From: Granulosicoccaceae bacterium
Lineage (GTDB): Bacteria; Pseudomonadota; Gammaproteobacteria; Granulosicoccales; Granulosicoccaceae
Length of the DNA stretch: 64,000 nt
NCBI GenBank assembly: GCA_020629835.1
Contig: JAHDCO010000002.1
Location: 62,001-126,000, forward strand
Direction: 5' to 3'
Position numbers and translations under genes: made by a program. This document shows positions 12,750 to 22,936 of this stretch, one piece after another. Numbering within the stretch: the first letter of the stretch is position 1; every line of letters starts with the position of its first letter. The notes under the pieces were generated by a model. It worked only from the letters and a program-made list of their open reading frames with translations. It made no database searches and had not been told where the DNA came from.

Positions 12750-14447
12750 CTAATCCTCGCCAATGACCACTCGGGTGATGTACCACTGTTGTGCGATAGA
12801 TAGAACGTTGTTCACTACCCAGTACAGCACCAGACCGGCGGGGAATATGGCAAAGAACACACCGAAAATTAACGGTAGGAACTGCATGACTTTCGCTTGA
12901 ATCGGGTCGACCGGAGCCGGGTTGAGTTTTTGCTGAAAGTACATGGCCGCTGCCATCAGCACCGGCAAAATAAAGAAAGGATCGCGAATGGATAAATCTT
13001 CGATCCACAGAATCCACGGGGCTTGCCGTAATTCCACACTCTCCAATAACGCCCAATACAAAGCGATGAATATCGGCATTTGCACCAGCATAGGCAAACA
13101 CCCACCCAAGGGATTAACCTTCTCTTTCTTATACAACTCCATGGTGGCTTGCCCCATGGCTGCCCGATCGTCCCCGTGGCGTTCTTTGAGCGCTGCCATT
13201 TTAGGCTGCAACTTCTTCATCCGAGCCATCGATTTGTAAGCGGCTTCTGAGAGCTTATAAAGAAGTGCTTTGATGACTAGCACGGTCAGGACAATGGCCC
13301 AACCCCAGTTGCCAACGAAACCATGAATGGTTTTCAGTAACCAGAACAACGGCTGCGCGATGATAGTCAAGAATCCGAAATCTACCGTCAGCTCAAGATT
13401 ATCGGCCGCAGCAGCAAGGTTTTCCTGGATCTTAGGTCCTGCATAGGCTTTGGACGAGAACGTGCCCTGACCACCTGCCGGAACGGTTTGGCTAGCCGAC
13501 ACCATACCGATAACGTAGTGGTTGTAATCAGCAGGGTTCGAATTTTCAACGAACAGGCTGTAAGCCGAATTCTTTTCACCAGCGACGGGGATCCACGCCG
13601 CAGCAAAATAATGTTCGATCATTGCTACCCAGCCGTCAGTGACATCCTGGTTGTAGTTTTCGTCTTCCATATCACCAAAATCTACTTTTTGATAAACGTC
13701 TTCAGAGTTACTGACTACAGCACCGATGTAGGTGTTGATGAAACTCTGTTTTTCGTCTTTGGTGCCTGGCTTTCGCTTTAACTGGCGATACTGATTTACC
13801 ACATAAGGTTCAGAGGACTGGTTGTCTACGGTGTAGTCCAGGCCGATTTCATAACTGCCTCGGGTAAAGGTGTAGGTTTTCGTAACGACAACACCATCCT
13901 CAGATGTCCACGTGAACGGCACTTTGATTTCGTTGGTGTCACCGAGCGCGTAACTATCTTGAGCAATGGCCATGGGCTCTTTGTGTGTCGGAGCTGGAAC
14001 GCCTTGCCGGGATTGCAAACCTGATTCGGCCACGAGCAGGTCTAACGGGTCGCTGTTCATCAGTGAGAACGGTTCGTCCTGCTGATCAATAGACACTGGA
14101 TACTCGAGCAGATCCAGTTTTGTCAGGGTTCCACCGATGGAACTGAGCGTGATGTCATATAGATCTGTGCTAACCGTCACCAATTGCTCTGAACTGGCCA
14201 CTGCTGCAGAAACGGCAGAAGTCGTTGACGTGCCAGCCGCAACAGGCAAGTCGCCCACCTCTTCGGAACTGGGTGCTGCTCCAACCGCCGGAACACCCGC
14301 AGTTGCACCGGCAGTTGCACCCGTTTCCGCGGTTGTTTGAACCACAGCCGGAGGCTGCACAGGGTGATAGGTTTGCATCCACGTGAGGTAGATGAGGAAC
14401 GAAATCAAACCCAAAGCGGTGTACAAGAACAACCGTTGGTTATCCAT
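12750..14447 (-). CDS. yidC: Membrane protein insertase YidC
   Basis: Inserts and folds inner-membrane proteins, including F0 subunit c, alone or with Sec. 565 residues. An N-terminal anchor (residues 4-24) is followed by an Ala/Thr/Val-rich linker and the large periplasmic domain of Gram-negative YidC (about 60-350). The conserved membrane core starts near GNWGWAIVLTVLVIKALLYK and includes the cytoplasmic hairpin MARMKKLQPKMAALKERHGD. It is preceded by yidD (6 bp) and followed by mnmE. Confidence 0.98.
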   Translation of the reverse strand: MDNQRLFLYTALGLISFLIYLTWMQTYHPVQPPAVVQTTAETGATAGATAGVPAVGAAPSSEEVGDLPVAAGTSTTSAVSAAVASSEQLVTVSTDLYDITLSSIGGTLTKLDLLEYPVSIDQQDEPFSLMNSDPLDLLVAESGLQSRQGVPAPTHKEPMAIAQDSYALGDTNEIKVPFTWTSEDGVVVTKTYTFTRGSYEIGLDYTVDNQSSEPYVVNQYRQLKRKPGTKDEKQSFINTYIGAVVSNSEDVYQKVDFGDMEDENYNQDVTDGWVAMIEHYFAAAWIPVAGEKNSAYSLFVENSNPADYNHYVIGMVSASQTVPAGGQGTFSSKAYAGPKIQENLAAAADNLELTVDFGFLTIIAQPLFWLLKTIHGFVGNWGWAIVLTVLVIKALLYKLSEAAYKSMARMKKLQPKMAALKERHGDDRAAMGQATMELYKKEKVNPLGGCLPMLVQMPIFIALYWALLESVELRQAPWILWIEDLSIRDPFFILPVLMAAAMYFQQKLNPAPVDPIQAKVMQFLPLIFGVFFAIFPAGLVLYWVVNNVLSIAQQWYITRVVIGED

Positions 14448-14453
14448 AAGTAT

Positions 14454-14681
14454 TCAGGACTCGTGATCGCAGGCTCCAGGAACGGGATCAAACCCACCTG
14501 GATGCCAAGGGTGGCAACGACAGACCCGCTTTGCCGCCAGCGCACTGCCTTTGCAGGCGCCGTGGTGTTGGATCGCTTGAACAGCATACTCCGAGCACGT
14601 TGGATAGAACCGGCAGTGAGGAGGCAGAAACGGGCTAATGTAGCGCCGATAGATTGTTAGTAACCCGAGAATCAGACGCAT
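14454..14681 (-). CDS. yidD: Membrane protein insertion efficiency factor YidD
   Basis: Small amphipathic membrane-associated protein that helps YidC-dependent insertion. 75 residues. The family pattern is clear: [20 protein letters not shown] followed by SEYAV and a Cys/His-rich C-terminus ([15 protein letters not shown]). It is 6 bp downstream of rnpA and 6 bp upstream of yidC, the standard order. Confidence 0.96.
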   Translation of the reverse strand: MRLILGLLTIYRRYISPFLPPHCRFYPTCSEYAVQAIQHHGACKGSALAAKRVCRCHPWHPGGFDPVPGACDHES

Positions 14682-14687
14682 CTTATT

Positions 14688-15041
14688 TCACGCCTTCGTG
14701 TCAGGCCGTTGGCTTAACTTACGCCAAAGCTCATCGAGTGAGGAGCGCAGTTGCGCCCTGCTGGCGACCGCAGCTGCATCGCGGTTCATCACTACGATAT
14801 CGAAGCCGGCGAGCGAGTCTGCGTTCAAACGAAACGATTCGCGGCAGATGCGCTTTATCCGGTTTCGTGTGACGGCTCGCTTGGCTCGCTTTTTCGCTAT
14901 CGCCATCCCCAACCGGGGGTTGGGATTTTGGTGACGGTGCCCAAGGACCGTCCAGTACTGATTGGCAACGCGTTTGTTGCCGCGGAAAACGGTGTCGTAG
15001 TCTTGCGCCGTCAGCAGGCGATGCGACCTGGGAAACGACAC
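14688..15041 (-). CDS. rnpA: Ribonuclease P protein component
   Basis: Basic protein subunit of RNase P, which trims tRNA 5' leaders. 117 residues. The signature KRAVTRNRIKRICRESFR (the RNR motif) lies in the middle, and the N-terminus has RSHRLLTAQDYDTVFRGNKR. It starts 11 bp after the rpmH stop and is cotranscribed with it. Confidence 0.97.
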   Translation of the reverse strand: MSFPRSHRLLTAQDYDTVFRGNKRVANQYWTVLGHRHQNPNPRLGMAIAKKRAKRAVTRNRIKRICRESFRLNADSLAGFDIVVMNRDAAAVASRAQLRSSLDELWRKLSQRPDTKA

Positions 15042-15052
15042 CGTAGAAACAC

Positions 15053-15187
15053 TTAAGCGCTTAAGCGAGCGCGGCCTTTCTTACGGCGAGCGCGGAGTAC
15101 AGCACGACCACCACGTGTGGCTTTGCGAGCACGGAACCCGTGCGTTCGGGCGCGCTTAATGCGGCTGGGTTGAAATGGTCTTTTCAT
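15053..15187 (-). CDS. rpmH: 50S ribosomal protein L34
   Basis: 44-residue, very basic ribosomal protein. It starts [18 protein letters not shown] and ends in [12 protein letters not shown], matching L34 end to end. It is the first gene of the leftward rpmH-rnpA-yidD-yidC-mnmE-mnmG block, and its start marks the edge of the strand switch facing dnaA. Confidence 0.97.
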   Translation of the reverse strand: MKRPFQPSRIKRARTHGFRARKATRGGRAVLRARRKKGRARLSA

Positions 15188-15597
15188 CGGAACAAGCTCT
15201 GTTGGCCAAGTTGCCGCAATTCACTGCAGCGAACCGCGAATATTAATACGATCTCGGTAAATATTCAATCAATTGCCGACATTTGAGCCCACATTTAGTA
15301 ATCGATACTGAGCCTTAGCCTTGTACAAAAGGCATCATATTCAATTACTTACATGCATTTTCCCACAATCATCAATACTTTGACGATTCTTAGGCCAAAA
15401 TAAACGCCAACGTATCAGGCGAACGCCTGGGTCTCATTCGCGGCACAACGCTTAGTTGCTCAAAATTTTCACAGCCGAAACCGTTGAATTATTGCCTGTG
15501 GATAAGTAACCTAAACGGCTCGTTTGCGGGAGCGTGTTCACACACAAAAGCTGCCCATTCCTTTCCATTTTTTCTGTACCCGTCGCTGGAGGCGTTC
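15188..15597. other. Divergent rpmH-dnaA intergenic region
   Basis: This 410-bp region separates the leftward rpmH operon from rightward dnaA, the point where the coding strand switches. It is A+T-rich in the middle (about 15235-15400). It has one exact DnaA box and a weaker 9-mer TTTCCCACA at 15359-15367 with two mismatches. It must hold the promoters of both operons. With a single good box it is a weaker origin candidate than the dnaA-dnaN gap. Confidence 0.6.
15497..15505 (-). promoter_or_regulatory. DnaA box upstream of dnaA
   Basis: TGTGGATAA, the exact complement of the high-affinity DnaA box TTATCCACA. It lies 93 bp before the dnaA start, where boxes commonly mediate autorepression of dnaA. 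Autoregulation is inferred from the position. Confidence 0.75.
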
Positions 15598-17031
15598 TTG
15601 TCCGCAACACTTTGGAATCAGTGTCTCTCGCAACTTGAAGTGGAACTCTCGGAAGGTCACCTCAACACCTACATCAGGCCATTGCAAGCACACGAAAGCC
15701 CTTCGTTGCTGCGCATCATGGCGCCCAACCGATTCGTTTTGACTAAGGTGCAAAGCAGTTTCTATCCTCGCATTTGTGAGCTCGCAACGGGCATATCCAA
15801 AGACCCTTCTATGACGGTGAAGTTGGTCGTAGGTACTGAGGTTCTGGAACCCTTATCCACTAAGACTGAATCCCCGGTACCCGAATTAGAGACGGCCGGT
15901 GCCTCAAACTCTGATACAGCTGGATCGAACCACTCTTCGAGTCGAGCGAGCGGCTTGAAGCAAAAAACGACGTCAGCCGATCAAGATGACTCGTTTGATG
16001 CCGCACACGCCTCGGCATTGAACCCCATGTTTACGTTTGACACCCTGGTCAAAGGGAAATCAAATCAGTTAGGCCATGCCGCTGCCATGCAGATCGGATT
16101 AAATCCTGGCGCCGGCGCGTACAACCCATTCCTCATATACGGCCAATCAGGTTTGGGTAAAACCCATCTTATGCAGTCCATCGGGCATGCCATCCTGGAA
16201 AGCAACCCAACCGCCAGAGTCCTTTATCTGAATTCTGAAAAGTATGTTGTAGACATGGTGTACGCACTTCAAAAAGGCAAAATGGATGCTTTTAAACGCT
16301 ACTACCGCAATCTAGACGCCCTGCTTATCGACGATATTCAGTTTCTAGCCAAAAAAGAGCAGAGCCAAGAGGAATTTTTTCACAATTTCAATGCGTTATT
16401 TGAGGGTGCGAAACAAATCGTCTTGACTTGTGATCGGTATCCGAAGGAAGTACCCGGCCTGGCAGATCGACTGAAAACTCGCTTTGGATGGGGGCTGACA
16501 GTGGCCGTTGAACCTCCTGAAATGGAGATGCGAATGGCCATATTGAACAGCAAAGCGGCCCAATCGGGTGTTACCTTGCCTCAAGACGTCTCAATGTTTA
16601 TCGCACAACGCATCGCGTCCAACGTTCGTGAGCTCGAAGGTGCGCTTAAACGAGTTTTAGCCAATGCTCTGTTTACGGGTTCCCCAATCACCATCGATTT
16701 TGCGCGCGACGCGCTGAGCGATCTTCTGGCTGTACAGGCCAAATTAGTCACGATCGAAAATATCCAAAAGACGGTTGCTGAATATTTCAATATCCGTCTG
16801 GCCGACCTATCCGGTAAGAGCCGCTCGAGATCCATTGCACGACCTCGCCAAATCGCCATGAGCATTGCCAAAGAGCTCACCAGCAAGAGCCTCCCGGAAA
16901 TCGGGCAAGCCTTTGGTGGTCGAGACCACACGACAGTTTTGCACGCGTGTCGGAAAATAGCCGAACTTAAAGAATCGGATAACGCCGTCAGAGAAGATTG
17001 CGCCAATCTACTGAGAATCCTGACCTCCTGA
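15598..17031 (+). CDS. dnaA: Chromosomal replication initiator DnaA
   Basis: AAA+ protein that binds DnaA boxes and melts oriC. 477 residues from TTG 15598, chosen because TGGAGG at 15587-15592 sits five bases upstream and the protein then begins at the conserved TLWNQCLSQLEVELSEGHLN. An in-frame TTG at 15484 would add 38 unrelated residues. Domain I is residues 1-80, and a Ser/Thr-rich linker follows (about 85-135). The AAA+ domain has YGQSGLGKTHLM and ALLIDDIQFL. The DNA-binding signature GGRDHTTVLHACRKI lies near the C-terminus. Confidence 0.97.
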   Translation: MSATLWNQCLSQLEVELSEGHLNTYIRPLQAHESPSLLRIMAPNRFVLTKVQSSFYPRICELATGISKDPSMTVKLVVGTEVLEPLSTKTESPVPELETAGASNSDTAGSNHSSSRASGLKQKTTSADQDDSFDAAHASALNPMFTFDTLVKGKSNQLGHAAAMQIGLNPGAGAYNPFLIYGQSGLGKTHLMQSIGHAILESNPTARVLYLNSEKYVVDMVYALQKGKMDAFKRYYRNLDALLIDDIQFLAKKEQSQEEFFHNFNALFEGAKQIVLTCDRYPKEVPGLADRLKTRFGWGLTVAVEPPEMEMRMAILNSKAAQSGVTLPQDVSMFIAQRIASNVRELEGALKRVLANALFTGSPITIDFARDALSDLLAVQAKLVTIENIQKTVAEYFNIRLADLSGKSRSRSIARPRQIAMSIAKELTSKSLPEIGQAFGGRDHTTVLHACRKIAELKESDNAVREDCANLLRILTS

Positions 17032-17320
17032 ATCGATGCACACGCGTTCGTCCGTAAAAGAGTACAGTCCGTACACAAGGTGCAGGAAAACCTGTGTATA
17101 ACTCGTGGAACGTGCGGGTATAAGTAAACGGGGCTGAAGTTATCCACATTTCACCCACAGCTTTAAGCAGGCTTATCCGAACAGTTTGGTCTGTAGTTGT
17201 ACTTCCGATATATCATTGATTAGTAAGCAAATATTAGACTTATACACAGCTTCGGTATTACCTAATAAAAACAATAATCATTAGTCATCATCAAAAAAAG
17301 AAACTTTCTTTAAGTTGCCT
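17032..17320. other. Probable oriC: DnaA-box cluster with A+T-rich segment
   Basis: The 289-bp dnaA-dnaN gap has three exact DnaA boxes: TGTGTATAA at 17093-17101 (minus), TTATCCACA at 17140-17148 (plus) and TTATACACA at 17240-17248 (plus). A weaker TTATCCGAA lies at 17173-17181. From about 17205 to 17315 the DNA is strongly A+T-rich, a good unwinding element. Several bacteria keep a functional origin in this gap, so it is the best origin candidate here. The dnaN promoter must also lie inside it. Function is inferred, not shown. Confidence 0.7.
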
Positions 17321-18430
17321 ATGAAATTCAGCGCTCAACGAGAAAATCTAACCGTCCCATTGCAACACGTCATTGGTGCAGTAGAGAGAAAACAAACCTC
17401 CCCTATTTTGGGCAACATATTGATTGAAGCGAATGAAACAGGACCTGTTCTGTTCACTGCAACTGATTCTGAAATTGAATTACAAGCTTCAGTTGACTTG
17501 CATATTGATCAAACGGGCCAAGTGACCGTTCCCGCACGGAAATTATTCGACATTTGTCGTCATTTACCTGACTCAGCTCGAGTGGATCTGGACGTTCAAG
17601 GGGACAAAGCGAAACTAAAATCAGGACGCAGTCGTTTCACCCTATCGACATTACCGGCCAATGAGTTTCCGAAAACCGAACCGTTGAATAACACGCAGTT
17701 AGTGACGTTATCTGTGGAAGAACTTCAAGGCTGTCTGCAAGCGACAGCGTTCTCAATGGCTCAACAAGACGTCAGATTTTATTTAAACGGCTTGTTGCTT
17801 GAAATCGGTAATCAATCGCTCTCATGCGTTGCCACCGATGGGCATCGTTTGGCACACGCGCAATGTGGGATTAAAGCTGAACCTGAAAGCCCTATTCGAG
17901 CCATTGTTCCCAGGAAAAGTATTGGTGAATTACAAAGACTGCTTGGCACAGCAGACGCAGAGGATGAAGTGTCGATTCACGTGACACCTCAACAGTTGCA
18001 GGTTTCACTTAACGGTATTCGGCTGACCACCAAGCTAATCGATGGAAGCTTTCCTGATTACAACCGGGTTATCCCCACAGACAGCAACAAAGAACTGGTT
18101 ATCGACTGTGCCTCGCTTAAGCAAGCGCTAACGCGAGCTTCAATTCTGTCGAACGAAAAGTACCGCGGGGTCCGACTGGCTCTGCAGACCGGTGTTCTCA
18201 CGATTACAACCAATAATCCGGAGCAAGAAGAAGCGGTGGATGAGTTGGAGGTGGATTATTCCGGTGATTCAACCGAAATTGGCTTCAATGTCCAATACAT
18301 ATTGGATGTTCTGAACGCCATAGACACGGAGAACGCAGTCATACGATTGAAGGACGGAAACAGCAGCGCTCTGATCACTCCTGAACAATCCACAAATTGT
18401 CAGTACGTCATCATGCCCATGCGTTTGTGA
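17321..18430 (+). CDS. dnaN: DNA polymerase III sliding clamp, beta subunit
   Basis: Ring-shaped processivity clamp of the replicase. 369 residues from ATG 17321 (MKFSAQRENLTVPLQHVIGA). Three topologically similar domains are present, and it ends in the conserved peptide-binding C-terminus YVIMPMRL. An in-frame TTG two codons earlier is not needed. It overlaps recF by four bases (GTGA). Confidence 0.98.
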   Translation: MKFSAQRENLTVPLQHVIGAVERKQTSPILGNILIEANETGPVLFTATDSEIELQASVDLHIDQTGQVTVPARKLFDICRHLPDSARVDLDVQGDKAKLKSGRSRFTLSTLPANEFPKTEPLNNTQLVTLSVEELQGCLQATAFSMAQQDVRFYLNGLLLEIGNQSLSCVATDGHRLAHAQCGIKAEPESPIRAIVPRKSIGELQRLLGTADAEDEVSIHVTPQQLQVSLNGIRLTTKLIDGSFPDYNRVIPTDSNKELVIDCASLKQALTRASILSNEKYRGVRLALQTGVLTITTNNPEQEEAVDELEVDYSGDSTEIGFNVQYILDVLNAIDTENAVIRLKDGNSSALITPEQSTNCQYVIMPMRL

Positions 18431-19485
18431 TTCTCACACAATTTCAGGTTATCGCCTTTCGTAACCTGGAAAGCCTCACATTTTCACCCGCTGCGGGCAT
18501 CAACGCCATCGTAGGACCTAATGGTGCCGGCAAGTCCAGCATGCTTGAAGCGATTCATACGCTCTCCGCTGGTCACTCCTTTCGCACCCGCAAGGCTAAA
18601 GAGCTTATCGCTCATAATGCTGATTCATTCACGGTATCCGGGCTACTGCAGGATCGCCAGGGACGCGAACACCGGTGTGGCATGCGTCGGTCGAACCAGG
18701 GCGATGTGGAATTACGAATGAATTACGAGCCTGTCCGCAGCATTGCGGAAATCAGTCGGGCGATCCCCGTGAAGGCACTTACGCCGGATAGCCATGCCCT
18801 AATACAAGATGGCCCGACGGCCAGAAGGCAGTTTATGGACTGGGGTACGTTTCACGAGGAACAAACGTTTTTTGCTGATTGGAAACTCTATAAACGCGCG
18901 CTTGACCAACGTAACAAAGCGCTGAGAATGGGTTCTGCCATGAGTGAAATCGTTAATTGGAACGGCGAATTTTCAAAAGCAGGTGAAGCCATCAACCACT
19001 CCCGTAAAGCTTACCTGGCAAGATTAACCCCCTATTTCAATCAATTGCTTAACAAGCTTACTTCAGAATTTACCGTAGACCTTCAATATAAGCGAGGCTA
19101 CACCGAGGAACGCTCGTTGCTTGAAACGCTAGAGAAAAACCTAGCCCAGCATCAGCGATTTAAAACCACAACGGATGGCCCTCATCGAGCTGAATTAAGC
19201 CTAACCGTGGACGAACACCCTGCCCGCCAGATTTTATCTCGTGGTCAGCAAAAGCTCGTGGTATACGCGCTCCACCTTGCACAGCTTGAGGTGCTGCATG
19301 AAAATACTGACCGGCACGCCATTGTCCTGTGTGATGATTTAGCGTCAGAGCTCGATAAGATTAATTTAGCTCGTGTATTGGCTCTGCTGGCTGAAAAACC
19401 CACCCAGGTTTTCATTGCGGGTACGGACAGATTGGAGTTGGCTCAGAATTTTCTATTGGAATCCGGGAAAATTCGGCGCGCCTGA
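18427..19485 (+). CDS. recF: DNA replication and repair protein RecF
   Basis: SMC-like ATPase that helps load RecA at gaps. 352 residues from GTG 18427, which overlaps the dnaN stop (GTGA) and gives the family N-terminus LTQFQVIAFRNLESLTF. Walker A is VGPNGAGKSSMLEAIH. The signature segment is ILSRGQQKLVVYALHLAQ and Walker B is IVLCDDLASELD. It is translationally coupled to dnaN. Confidence 0.97.
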   Translation: MILTQFQVIAFRNLESLTFSPAAGINAIVGPNGAGKSSMLEAIHTLSAGHSFRTRKAKELIAHNADSFTVSGLLQDRQGREHRCGMRRSNQGDVELRMNYEPVRSIAEISRAIPVKALTPDSHALIQDGPTARRQFMDWGTFHEEQTFFADWKLYKRALDQRNKALRMGSAMSEIVNWNGEFSKAGEAINHSRKAYLARLTPYFNQLLNKLTSEFTVDLQYKRGYTEERSLLETLEKNLAQHQRFKTTTDGPHRAELSLTVDEHPARQILSRGQQKLVVYALHLAQLEVLHENTDRHAIVLCDDLASELDKINLARVLALLAEKPTQVFIAGTDRLELAQNFLLESGKIRRA

Positions 19486-19528
19486 GATTGGACTGCAAGA
19501 TCGGCTGCAATAGCAAAAGCGCCATCCA

Positions 19529-19544
19529 TGTTTCACGTGAATCA
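19529..19544 (+). other. parS-like ParB-binding site 1
   Basis: TGTTTCACGTGAATCA matches the widely conserved bacterial parS (TGTTTCACGTGAAACA) at 15 of 16 positions. It is in a non-coding gap about 11.5 kb from parAB. ParB binding is inferred. Confidence 0.85.
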
Positions 19545-19733
19545 GATACCCGACCGGCCATGAACTTTAGACATTCATGCCTTCGGATCCTTTGGCACCG
19601 TTCAGAATCTTCGATGGTTTGCTTTCGTACCTGGCTCTCTCAGCAGAAAACCACCCACGAATCAAACGATAGATATTTGGGCTGGAGTGAAGCCAATATT
19701 GACCGAGCACACTGATTTAGACATCACTATCTA

Positions 19734-19749
19734 TGTTTCACGTGAATCA
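19734..19749 (+). other. parS-like ParB-binding site 2
   Basis: The same 16-mer as site 1, TGTTTCACGTGAATCA, 205 bp further on. Repetition of the same one-base variant suggests that it is the preferred or a recently copied site in this genome. Confidence 0.85.
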
Positions 19750-20033
19750 TTGCCCTGGCTTTCAACTCAACCAACCAGCCCAAGCGAAGTTGATTCTCAA
19801 AACTAACTGGTCAACGCTGCTTACCAAGAAATGCCGACCGTACCGACTATCCAGACTTTTCATAACGTAGGCTCAGCAACGAAACCAGCTAGTGGGAAGA
19901 CGTGGAGTGATACTTCGTCGTACCAAAAGTATTTGTAACGTTGGATGGGCGGAGTAACAAACACTTCGTGGTCAGTCCAGATACGGTTAGTTGAAAACAA
20001 GACATGTTGATTAGCCAATCTTCACTGCGCCCA

Positions 20034-20049
20034 GGTTTCACGTGGAACA
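20034..20049 (+). other. parS-like ParB-binding site 3
   Basis: GGTTTCACGTGGAACA matches the consensus at 14 of 16 positions. The right arm CACGTGGAACA resembles the Pseudomonas form of parS. Confidence 0.8.
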
Positions 20050-20066
20050 AATTATTCGTGTTACTT

Positions 20067-20082
20067 GGTTTCATGTGAAACC
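20067..20082 (+). other. Degenerate parS-like site 4
   Basis: GGTTTCATGTGAAACC has 13 of 16 matches. The arms are a perfect inverted repeat, but the central CACGTG is CATGTG. It starts 33 bp after the start of site 3, so the two may bind ParB as a pair. This is the weakest of the four. Confidence 0.55.
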
Positions 20083-20348
20083 TGTGTTCATGGAGAAACT
20101 TCGCGGGTAGGTAGCGGAAAGTAGGATCATCGCAGTGGCAATAAGAAACTTGGAAGCAGGGCAGCTCAGCCGCTGTCACCACTTGTCTTAAAGCTACCGT
20201 GCGTCTTCAAATCGATAGCGCGATTTTTATCATTAACTCCCCTGGCGATGAGCACTGTACAAGGACAGTTTGGAAGGGCATAACAGCGCACTGTTTGTGA
20301 ATTCTAGGTGTTTGTGTAACTTTTTGATTTTATCATTTTTTTCAGTGA

Positions 20349-22874
<2,526 letters not shown>

Positions 22875-22936
22875 ATTGCCATGATGTTCTCGTGGTAATG
22901 GAAGTCTAACTTTTTCGTTGTTGTGTATAAAAGACC

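Noticed and set aside
15359-15367. TTTCCCACA as a DnaA box in the rpmH-dnaA gap
   Set aside because: Two mismatches at important positions of TTATCCACA. Not counted towards the origin.
17973-17988. CGATTCACGTGACACC, a parS-like sequence in dnaN
   Set aside because: Only 12 of 16 match and it lies in conserved dnaN coding sequence. Probably chance, though weak ParB binding cannot be excluded.
19488-19715. Open frame (75 codons, plus strand) after recF
   Set aside because: It is crossed by parS-like site 1, has a composition unlike the neighbouring proteins and no ribosome-binding site. Best explained as noncoding DNA.
19889-20182. Open frame (97 codons, minus strand) in the recF-gyrB gap
   Set aside because: It contains both parS-like sites 3 and 4, its translation resembles nothing and is Ser/Thr/His-rich at random, and no start signal precedes it.
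20210-20227. AATCG/CGATT hairpin followed by TTT as a terminator
   Set aside because: The stem has only five weak pairs and a short T-run, and there is no gene end nearby.
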